Positions 1 through 4,800 of a DNA stretch of 22,587 nucleotides are shown here, one piece after another. Location of the stretch: IMG/VR virus record IMGVR_UViG_3300025132_000335, positions 1-22,587 of that record; one strand, 5' to 3'. Both the position numbers and the translations under genes were made by a program. This DNA is from a virus. Numbering within the stretch: the stretch's first letter is position 1; each line of letters opens with the position of its first letter. The notes beneath the pieces are model-generated. The model saw only the letters and a list, made by a program, of their open reading frames with translations. It was not told the DNA's origin and did no database searches.

Positions 1-1
1 A

Positions 2-430
2 ACTTGGAAATTATCTAAACCGACCCAAGAACAAATCAATAAAGTAGGTCGTAATAGCAGATTTATTACTATCGAAAAATCTAGGTCTGGAAGAATGGGG
101 ACTCAAATGATAATGAAGATGAAAGATGATCTTACCTTTGCTATCGCTGATTACACTCCTGAAGTATCTGATGATTCTGGTTCTCCTACTACTGTTCAGG
201 ATAAGGTTCTTCAAAAGCTAAGAAAAATTCATCCAGAAACTTATACCATAAATCAAATGATTCACGATCCAATGGTTGATGGTAAAGATGCTGCGATAAG
301 GAAATCATTCCAAAGATTAATCAAGAAAGGTCTTATTGAACTTATAGAAGATGATAATTCTAATAAGTCTTATAGAGCAGTCCTCGCTCGCGGGGCGTTG
401 ACATATCCTGTCTCATTGGAGGAATCGTAG
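2..430 (+). CDS. Replication-type ATPase/helicase, C-terminal fragment (cut by window edge)
   Basis: The reading frame is open from the left edge of the window, so this is the 3' end of a larger gene; the first internal ATG (95) is not the real start. The visible 142 residues begin with a beta-rich segment containing SRFITIEKSRSGRMG, which resembles the last strands of RepA-like/RecA-fold replicative ATPases, where a basic 'EKSR' stretch precedes the end of the core. After an acidic linker (about residues 50-65), the part from VQDKVLQKL to LIKKGLIELIEDD has the pattern of a winged-helix domain (helix, helix, recognition helix, wing). The P-loop would lie upstream and cannot be checked. The gene is followed directly by the TGGGACAA repeat cluster, which fits a replication initiator or helicase next to its origin. 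The family assignment is inferred from a short fragment; a primase-helicase or another AAA-type phage protein is equally possible. Confidence 0.5.
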   Translation, partial: TWKLSKPTQEQINKVGRNSRFITIEKSRSGRMGTQMIMKMKDDLTFAIADYTPEVSDDSGSPTTVQDKVLQKLRKIHPETYTINQMIHDPMVDGKDAAIRKSFQRLIKKGLIELIEDDNSNKSYRAVLARGALTYPVSLEES

Positions 431-449
431 TCGTACCAATAGATTTCAG

Positions 450-577
450 TGGGACAACTATGTGAGACAAAATAGATTGTCCCATTGTTTTTGGAGCGTA
501 GGACAACTTTACTTGTCCCATACCCTTGTCCCATACCAGATCAATGTTGTGGAGCGTGATTATAGAGAATGGGACAA
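450..577. repeat. Iteron/operator-like cluster of TGGGACAA repeats
   Basis: Seven copies of one 8-bp word lie in 128 bp. Exact TGGGACAA occurs at 450-457 and 570-577 on the plus strand. Exact TTGTCCCA (the same word inverted) occurs at 477-484, 513-520 and 526-533. One-mismatch copies are TGAGACAA at 463-470 and TAGGACAA at 499-506. Copies 499-506 and 513-520 form an inverted repeat with GGACAA/TTGTCC arms and a 6-bp centre. A second word, TGGAGCGT, occurs at 492-499 and 550-557. The cluster lies between a replication-type gene and a small putative RHH gene, so it is a candidate replication origin (iterons) or multi-site operator. The repeats are seen directly; the function is inferred. Confidence 0.7.
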
Positions 578-668
578 TTTTAGCCACTCTCCCCAGGGAA
601 AATACTCTTTAACATTAATAAAGTATCAATGTATCGAATTTGTGATAACATTAGTTAAAAAGATATTT

Positions 669-959
669 ATGGCTGAAGCTGGCAAGAAACCTCACGGAAA
701 CAAAAAGTATTACCACGTTCTTATAGATATAAACAGAGGAGAGCTATTTGATGAATACATTCGTACGAAATTAAAAATCAAACCTACTTCTTGGATAAGA
801 GATGTAGTTTATAAATTTTTACAAGACAAGATTGATAAAGAAGTGTATGATGAAGCATTGAAAAAAGATCAGGAAAACTGGAATAGAGCCATTCAAAACC
901 GATTACAAGGAAGAGCACTATCAAGGATTCTTAATTCAATCAAGAAAAAAAATGAGTGA
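669..959 (+). CDS. Putative ribbon-helix-helix DNA-binding protein
   Basis: This encodes 96 residues from ATG 669. A longer frame with a GTG start at 462 exists, but it runs through the repeat cluster and its extra N-terminus is not protein-like, so ATG 669 is preferred. Residues about 14-52 show the pattern expected of a ribbon-helix-helix fold: a short strand (YYHVLIDI), a first helix (RGELFDEYIRTKL), a turn with KPTS, and a second helix (WIRDVVYKFLQDKI). The C-terminal half is a charged helix ending in a basic tail. RHH proteins are typically dimeric repressors or plasmid/phage copy-control proteins. The seven-copy repeat cluster 90-220 bp upstream is an attractive target. The gene overlaps the next one by 8 nt (ATG at 952 before the TGA at 957-959), so the two are translationally coupled. 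The fold call comes from pattern only. Confidence 0.55.
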   Translation: MAEAGKKPHGNKKYYHVLIDINRGELFDEYIRTKLKIKPTSWIRDVVYKFLQDKIDKEVYDEALKKDQENWNRAIQNRLQGRALSRILNSIKKKNE

Positions 960-1233
960 TTCTAAAAAATTAAAACGATTAAGAGAGATTAGACGTAAAA
1001 ATTTAGAAAAAAACTTATTAGATGTTCAATTAAAAGGACAAGATCATTATGTTTTTATAAACGACAGAAAAAAAGCACAGTTAGTTAGTAAAGACGGGCA
1101 ATGGGTTACTGAACATATAAGAACATCTATTCTTAAATTTAATTATGAGATTGATAAAATTAATACATTATTGGTGCGAGATTTTACTAATGATGAGCTT
1201 AACGAATACGAAAAAACTTTTTTATCGGATTAA
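952..1233 (+). CDS. Hypothetical 93-residue protein
   Basis: I do not recognise this protein. It begins with a strongly basic helix (KKLKRLREIRRKNLEKNL), followed by a segment with probable strands (HYVFINDRKKAQLVSKDGQWV) and a final helical part with an acidic end. The basic N-terminus would suit nucleic-acid binding, but no named motif is visible. Its ATG overlaps the end of the putative RHH gene, so it belongs to the same transcript. Its last 35 nt (1199-1233) overlap, in antisense, the end of the minus-strand gene 1199-1480, so the two transcription units converge inside coding sequence. Codon use and AT content match the neighbours. Confidence 0.6.
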   Translation: MSDSKKLKRLREIRRKNLEKNLLDVQLKGQDHYVFINDRKKAQLVSKDGQWVTEHIRTSILKFNYEIDKINTLLVRDFTNDELNEYEKTFLSD

Positions 1234-1480
1234 TAAATTTAGGTTTTTCTTTTCTCATTTCTGCTACAACACGATTAGCTTCTAGTTCTATCAATCTATT
1301 TAACAAAGAGGCCATAAAAATATCTTGATCGAATTTTTTTCTAACAAGATGAGTACAATATCTTTTTATATCAACAAAATCATCAGCTTTCATTATTTCT
1401 CTACATTGCATTTCAATCTCTAGTTCCAACTCTGGAGGTGCTGGTTCGATATTTATGTTGAGAAATTTAGTGATTTTCAT
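1199..1480 (-). CDS. Hypothetical 93-residue helical protein
   Basis: This protein of unknown function has 93 residues. A short N-terminal strand-like part (MKITKFLNINIEP) is followed by predicted helices: PELELEIEMQCREIMKADD, then KRYCTHLVRKKFDQDIFMASLLNRLIELEANRVV. It ends in a basic tail (FINPIKKFFRIR). There are two cysteines and no recognisable catalytic motif. Its ATG (1480) overlaps the TGA of the upstream gene 1477-1638 (ATGA), so the pair is translationally coupled. Its 3' end runs 35 nt into the convergent plus-strand gene. The amphipathic, charged composition and good coupling argue that it is real. I have a weak memory of similar small proteins in marine cyanophages, which would need a search to confirm. 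Confidence 0.6.
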   Translation of the reverse strand: MKITKFLNINIEPAPPELELEIEMQCREIMKADDFVDIKRYCTHLVRKKFDQDIFMASLLNRLIELEANRVVAEMRKEKPKFINPIKKFFRIR

Positions 1481-1638
1481 GTTGAAGGAAAAAGTTGTTT
1501 TTCTAAAATTGCAACTGCTTTATCATCAAGAGTATTTGTAGTTTGCTTGGCGATTGATTTCAATAAATCTACGACCAATCTCTTAACAGCAGTTGTTGTT
1601 AAAAAGGTCATTAAAATCGGTTTTAGAATCTTATACAT
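1477..1638 (-). CDS. Small 53-residue protein, probably membrane-associated
   Basis: This short gene starts at ATG 1638 (MYKILKPILM...) and ends ...EKQLFPST before a TGA that overlaps the ATG of the next gene (1480). Residues 1-31 are hydrophobic and amphipathic with scattered lysines (KPILMTFLTTTAVKRLVVDL), consistent with a membrane-associated helix. The C-terminal part is polar (QTTNTLDDKAVAILEKQ). The 4-nt coupling with the following gene and the absence of any other frame in 1481-1638 support it. I recall very similar 'MYK..KP.L.TFLTTTAVK.LVVDLL' proteins in marine cyanophages, with no known function; that is memory, not a search. There is no Shine-Dalgarno sequence: a poly-T stretch precedes the ATG. 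Confidence 0.65.
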   Translation of the reverse strand: MYKILKPILMTFLTTTAVKRLVVDLLKSIAKQTTNTLDDKAVAILEKQLFPST

Positions 1639-1705
1639 AAAAAAAATATGTGTTACTTTCCAAACATAGCTAAAATGCTAGTATTGGACAAGAATCTTAA
1701 CTTTT
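1639..1705. promoter_or_regulatory. Divergent promoter region
   Basis: Only 67 bp separate the starts of the minus-strand gene at 1638 and the plus-strand operon at 1706, so both promoters must lie here or inside the flanking genes. The stretch is AT-rich and holds plausible -10-like hexamers reading rightward (TAAAAT and, about 8 bp further on, TAGTAT), but no good -35 box. The position argues for a promoter more strongly than the sequence does. No ribosome-binding site precedes the ATG at 1706. Confidence 0.35.
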
Positions 1706-1963
1706 ATGGCTGAAGAGAAGGAAGAAAAAGAAGGTATTGATTGGGGTGATCTATTTGGTCACGCTATTCGATTTCTAATTTTGACTTGGAGTTTATCAAT
1801 GATGACTCTTGGATACATGGGAAAGGTAAGGATTGATGGAGCGTTCACGGCTGGACTCGTAAGTGGGGTGCTAGGTTCGTACGGCATTTCCGTGGGAAAC
1901 AAGAAAAATGGCAATTCTCCTAAAATTGTGGATAATAGTAAAAATAAGGTAGGTATCAAATGA
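1706..1963 (+). CDS. Small membrane protein of unknown function
   Basis: This encodes 85 residues. A very acidic N-terminus (MAEEKEEKEGIDWGD) is followed by a hydrophobic helix at about residues 17-37 (AIRFLILTWSLSMMTLGYMG). A second, glycine-rich, weaker hydrophobic stretch lies at about 45-62 (GAFTAGLVSGVLGSYGISVG). The C-terminus is polar and lysine/asparagine-rich. A small, possibly two-helix membrane protein in a phage could be a holin, but no endolysin gene accompanies it and the charge pattern is not diagnostic. It is the first gene of a four-gene plus-strand operon; its stop overlaps the ATG of the next gene (ATGA at 1960). The following genes encode exported proteins, so a role at the host envelope is plausible but unproven. 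Confidence 0.65.
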   Translation: MAEEKEEKEGIDWGDLFGHAIRFLILTWSLSMMTLGYMGKVRIDGAFTAGLVSGVLGSYGISVGNKKNGNSPKIVDNSKNKVGIK

Positions 1964-2484
1964 AAAGACTAATTCCATTTTTATTCTTGGTTTCAACTCC
2001 TGCTTATGCTGATATAACGCACAGCATACAAAACGTAGTGTCTGTCAGTACTTTAGGTGCTTCATCTACAGCTACAAGAATGGGAACTACATTCTCTTCT
2101 TCTGGTACAAACATCACTCCAACATCTAACTCTGTTGATAACGCTATTGGTACGTTAAATCTTGCAGCTACAGCTATAACGGATGGAGTACCAGCCTTAG
2201 ATTATGACACTACTTACGCTGTAAAAAATGCTGGAGATGCTTATTCTCTAACAGAAACTTATCTAGAAGGGGATGCTATACCAGATTTTCTTGGTGCTAC
2301 CGTCACAGATGGTGTAATAGATGCTCTTCCTGTTTTTGGAGAAACTGTTAGTTTTTCTGGTGGTGATATTGGCGATACTGAAATGACATTAAATTCTGCT
2401 GGTGAGATGGCGATAACATTAACTGATGCTGGAGCAGGTGTTACTGCACAAATGCAAAGTACGATAACTTTAGAAATTGATTGA
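1960..2484 (+). CDS. Secreted protein, unknown function (first of three)
   Basis: This encodes 174 residues with a classic Sec signal peptide: MKRLIPFLFLVSTPAYA followed by D, with an A-Y-A cleavage site at about residue 17. The mature part is rich in Ser, Thr, Gly and Ala, low in charge and without cysteine, suggesting an all-beta extracellular or periplasmic protein. A segment at about residues 86-106 (YAVKNAGDAYSLTETYLEGD) is clearly repeated in the next gene (WEVKAPGEAFSITENFLAPG), and SGTNITP matches QGTNVQP there, so the two are diverged paralogues. The gene is coupled at both ends (ATGA at 1960; TGATG at 2482-2486). I recall comparable signal-peptide proteins in marine cyanophages; their role is unknown. 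Secretion by the host or a virion-decorating role are both possible. Confidence 0.7.
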   Translation: MKRLIPFLFLVSTPAYADITHSIQNVVSVSTLGASSTATRMGTTFSSSGTNITPTSNSVDNAIGTLNLAATAITDGVPALDYDTTYAVKNAGDAYSLTETYLEGDAIPDFLGATVTDGVIDALPVFGETVSFSGGDIGDTEMTLNSAGEMAITLTDAGAGVTAQMQSTITLEID

Positions 2485-2912
2485 TGAGGTGGTTTGTACT
2501 TTTATTCTTCGCAATACCTAGTGCAAATGCAGGAAGCATCACACCTTCGTTTACAACAGGTCAAATGGAGAGTTCGAGTTCCAGTAAGACTATTATTGTG
2601 GAAACAATCGTTACTGAGAATTATCGGACAGGATATTCGTATTCTATGCAAGGTACTAATGTGCAACCTGCGGAAGGAACAATCATATCTCCCGATGCTA
2701 CTTATACAAATACTCAGACATTCAATGGAGTTTCATTTAAATGGGTGACTCCAGATTTAACTACCAAACCTCAATGGGAAGTAAAAGCTCCAGGAGAAGC
2801 CTTCAGCATTACAGAAAACTTCTTAGCACCTGGGTTAGATGCGGTATCCACGATCCAAAGAACTATCAATACAGAAAGTCAAAGCACTTCGCTAAGTATC
2901 TTCTCGCAATAA
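2484..2912 (+). CDS. Secreted protein, unknown function (second of three)
   Basis: This encodes 142 residues from ATG 2484, which overlaps the stop of the preceding gene (TGATG). A TTG three bases upstream is in frame, but the coupled ATG is the better start. The signal peptide is MRWFVLLFFAIPSANA, with cleavage before GS. The mature protein is Ser/Thr-rich and probably beta-structured. Its WEVKAPGEAFSITENFLAPG segment matches the previous protein, which shows this frame is real through its C-terminal third, including the region where the next gene overlaps. It ends ...STSLSIFSQ at TAA 2910-2912, which lies inside the hydrophobic core of the next protein's signal peptide. No enzymatic motif is seen. 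Confidence 0.7.
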   Translation: MRWFVLLFFAIPSANAGSITPSFTTGQMESSSSSKTIIVETIVTENYRTGYSYSMQGTNVQPAEGTIISPDATYTNTQTFNGVSFKWVTPDLTTKPQWEVKAPGEAFSITENFLAPGLDAVSTIQRTINTESQSTSLSIFSQ

Positions 2913-3511
2913 GTTTCCTACTTACATCTCCTATAAAAGCTAATACCGTATCATCCCCATCTGCATCTTCTTCTGGAACGGTTATAAATAATGGATACCA
3001 AACAATAAATGGAAACTTCCCTACCCATAGATATTCAAACGGTATTCAATGCCAACTACCAACTTTGGCTATCACTCCCTTTGTCACTAAAGGAGAAAAT
3101 TTTAGCTTACCAAGAGTTACAACAACCCGAACCAATATTTACGACCTTTCAGAAGATGCTAACGGTAATCTTCTTAATCCTGGTCGTGTCCTTTATCAGT
3201 CCGAACAGCCAAGATTAGATCAAACAGTATATAACCTAAATTACGGAGTAACCGCTAGTTTTCAAATACCACTTGGAGGTCATGGTTTTAATAAGGCTTG
3301 CTTGAAAGCTGCTGAAACTCAAATAAAAGGACAAGAGTTTGCACTACAGAAAGCAAAATTAGAAGCTAATTTAGCAAGAATGAAGATATGTGCAGAGCAG
3401 TTTAAGCTCGGTGTAAAGCTAGTAGGGGAAGATGCTATAAGCTGTAAAAACGTAGTATTAACAACGATACCCAATCAAGTAGTACCACATACTCACAAAT
3501 TGACCCAGTAG
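2774..3511 (+). CDS. Secreted protein, unknown function (third of three); start unresolved
   Basis: The body of this protein is convincing. A signal-peptide-like segment (KHFAKYLLAISFLLTSPIKA) encoded at about 2882-2941 is followed by a Ser/Thr-rich stretch, NGIQCQLPTLAITPFVT, a helical region (KACLKAAETQIKGQEFALQKAKLEANLARMK) and a C-terminus with GVKLVGEDAISCKNVVLTTIPNQVVPHTHK. Cysteines occur at IQC, KAC, KIC and ISC. The problem is the start. The only ATGs upstream in frame (2741, 2774) would add 36-47 residues before the signal peptide, and those residues are encoded inside the real C-terminal part of the preceding gene. No ATG, GTG or TTG lies in frame just before the signal sequence. 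A non-canonical start, a frameshift from the upstream gene or a sequence error are the options. I give the nearer ATG only as a formal start. Confidence 0.6.
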   Translation: MGSKSSRRSLQHYRKLLSTWVRCGIHDPKNYQYRKSKHFAKYLLAISFLLTSPIKANTVSSPSASSSGTVINNGYQTINGNFPTHRYSNGIQCQLPTLAITPFVTKGENFSLPRVTTTRTNIYDLSEDANGNLLNPGRVLYQSEQPRLDQTVYNLNYGVTASFQIPLGGHGFNKACLKAAETQIKGQEFALQKAKLEANLARMKICAEQFKLGVKLVGEDAISCKNVVLTTIPNQVVPHTHKLTQ

Positions 3512-3545
3512 ATAAGTTACGGGTATTAGACTCATCTACGGATAT

Positions 3546-4163
3546 TTATTCTACATCTTTTTTCTTCTTTGTCAGCTTTTTAATTATGTTTTTTACTAAG
3601 GGTTTTACGACATTAAGGAGTAATGGAGTAGTGGCAGCAACGCTAGCAATGAGAGCAGTGCTAACAAGCTGTGGAGGATTTGGTATGTATTGATCTTTGA
3701 ACGGTACGTCTTCATAAAGAGTGATACATTCAATTCCATCTTCTCCCCTTTTATAGCCTTTTATACGTTCCAAACGCTTTTCATTAACAAAACTTCCTAC
3801 TCTTAAATTTCTTTTGCTAGGGCAAGGTTCTATTTCTAGCTTCTTATCTTTCTTAGGCTTGATAGTTTTACTTTTAGTTTCTTGTGCAGGTTGAGGTGTT
3901 GAAACTGGCCTTTCCTCTGTAAAAATAATTTCATTTGGATCGTATCGCATGGGATTATACGAGGGGATCTGACCCTCTGGACAGACAGTGTACGTTCCGT
4001 TAGGATCTGCAATTAGTAAAGAAGGATTTCGTGTAGTTTCTAAATCTCTATGAAATAAATTACAACCTGGTATTTTACCTTCTAATTTATGTTTTATAAA
4101 ATATGGAGCGTCTGGTATATCAATAGTCGGTATTGTTATCTCAGGCAGCTTAATCGTAGGCAT
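3546..4163 (-). CDS. 205-residue tail-anchored protein of unknown function
   Basis: This is the last gene of the long minus operon. The N-terminus has a striking periodic Pro/Ile pattern (IKLPEITIPTIDIP, residues 4-17), as in extended beta or fibre-binding peptides. The middle (residues 85-110) is a Pro/Lys/Thr linker (TPQPAQETKSKTIKPKKDKK). The next domain contains CPSKRNLRVGSFVNEKRLER and GIECITLYEDVPF. Cysteines lie near residues 34, 61, 114 and 146. A hydrophobic helix at about 170-190 (LVSTALIASVAATTPLLLNVV) followed by a very basic tail (KNIIKKLTKKKKD) makes it look tail-anchored in a membrane. The start overlaps the zinc-ribbon gene (4150-4163). I recall related proteins in marine cyanophages, also uncharacterised. 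It converges on the plus operon ending at 3511, with 34 bp between and no clear terminator hairpin. Confidence 0.7.
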   Translation of the reverse strand: MPTIKLPEITIPTIDIPDAPYFIKHKLEGKIPGCNLFHRDLETTRNPSLLIADPNGTYTVCPEGQIPSYNPMRYDPNEIIFTEERPVSTPQPAQETKSKTIKPKKDKKLEIEPCPSKRNLRVGSFVNEKRLERIKGYKRGEDGIECITLYEDVPFKDQYIPNPPQLVSTALIASVAATTPLLLNVVKPLVKNIIKKLTKKKKDVE

Positions 4164-4311
4164 CTCTTTTTTTCAAAATCTCTACTTCTGAAAAACATTT
4201 AGGGCAAGATAAGTTAGTCATTACAGAAAAATCAGGATAAGTTGGCATGGAATCATCTATATCAATATCACCACCCCAAATTAATTCATCATCGCACCAA
4301 TAACATTTCAT
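4150..4311 (-). CDS. 53-residue zinc-ribbon protein
   Basis: This short gene starts at ATG 4311, overlapping the TGA of the preceding gene (ATGA), and its stop at 4150 lies 14 nt inside the next gene. The protein begins MKCYWCDDELIWGGD and contains a second cysteine pair in NLSCPKCFSEVEI. The arrangement CX2C (C3, C6) - 29 residues - CX2C (C36, C39) is that of a small zinc ribbon with knuckle-like turns. It is otherwise acidic, with no membrane segment. Short proteins of the 'CYWC..ELIWGGD ... NL.CP.C' type are, as I recall, widespread in marine cyanophages. Function is unknown; zinc-dependent protein or nucleic-acid contact is the usual guess. The coupling on both sides and the intact cysteine pairs make this a confident gene despite its size. 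Confidence 0.8.
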   Translation of the reverse strand: MKCYWCDDELIWGGDIDIDDSMPTYPDFSVMTNLSCPKCFSEVEILKKRDAYD

Positions 4312-4526
4312 TTGATAATTGGCATAGAGGGGCCAGTAACCTTTGGTAAACCCTTATCTAATACTTTAGGCATCATATCTTGTACATTACCAAGAATCTG
4401 ATTCATTACCTTTGCTTTGAATTGTTCTGAAGTTACATACTTGTAACCAAAGTACGCTCCACCACTCATGGAGGCTACCATTACAAATGAGATAATACTC
4501 AAAACATTAGCGATTTTTTGGAACAT
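4308..4526 (-). CDS. 72-residue single-pass membrane protein
   Basis: One N-terminal hydrophobic helix (about residues 6-30, IANVLSIISFVMVASMSGGAYFGYKYV) is followed by an amphipathic region (TSEQFKAKVMNQILGNVQDMMPKVLDKGLP) and a short proline-containing end (VTGPSMPIIK). The layout could be a signal anchor with a periplasmic tail, or a small virion or lysis-related membrane protein. It lies between the coiled-coil gene and the zinc-ribbon gene in the operon and is coupled to the latter by an ATGA overlap. I have the impression that 'SFVMVASM.GG...GY.YVTSEQF' proteins are common in cyanomyoviruses, which supports reality but gives no function. Confidence 0.75.
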   Translation of the reverse strand: MFQKIANVLSIISFVMVASMSGGAYFGYKYVTSEQFKAKVMNQILGNVQDMMPKVLDKGLPKVTGPSMPIIK

Positions 4527-4558
4527 GATTAAAGAAGCATTTACAAGAGCGTTAGCAC

Positions 4559-4792
4559 CTATTTCTTTGATGGTGCTTTTCCTGATTGTGGGTTTAAGTC
4601 CACTTTACCTGATTGCTGGTTTAATGACTCGTTCTTTTTCAACAGTAACTCCCCAAACTGAACCCCACCCTGCAAAGCGTTAATATTTATATTTGCTGCA
4701 TCTAATTCTTTTTGTGCATTATCTCTTGTCTGAACTTGCCTAACAAGTTCTTCTTTCCATTCAGCAACTTGTTTCTGTGTGATTTCTTGCAT
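4559..4792 (-). CDS. Small coiled-coil protein
   Basis: ATG 4792 gives 77 residues (MQEITQKQVAEWKEEL...). A TTG at 4816 would extend it by eight residues into the upstream gene, but the ATG, 8 nt after the upstream stop, is preferred. Residues about 3-55 form a heptad-like, charge-rich helix (VAEWKEELVRQVQTRDNAQKEL...ANININALQGGVQFGELLL), and the rest is a disordered Lys/Ser/Gln tail with two copies of a QSGK motif. Small helical proteins of this kind commonly follow fibre genes in marine phages and could be trimeric stalk, assembly or lysis accessory proteins. No direct evidence selects one. It is transcribed with the 865-residue fibre gene upstream. Confidence 0.65.
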   Translation of the reverse strand: MQEITQKQVAEWKEELVRQVQTRDNAQKELDAANININALQGGVQFGELLLKKNESLNQQSGKVDLNPQSGKAPSKK

Positions 4793-4800
4793 GGTTTTAT

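Noticed and set aside
360-587. Minus-strand 75-residue frame across the repeat cluster
   Set aside because: It is antisense to the replication gene end, and its sequence is a translation of the TTGTCCCA repeats.
462-668. Upstream extension of the putative RHH gene from a GTG at 462
   Set aside because: It is a read-through of the repeat cluster with no protein-like pattern; ATG 669 begins exactly where the fold-like sequence begins.
2494-2748. 84-residue plus-strand frame inside the second secreted gene
   Set aside because: It is a shadow frame; the overlapping frame has a signal peptide and matches its paralogue.
3512-3545. Bidirectional terminator between the convergent operons
   Set aside because: No stem-loop with a T-run was found by eye in the 34-bp gap; nothing is called.
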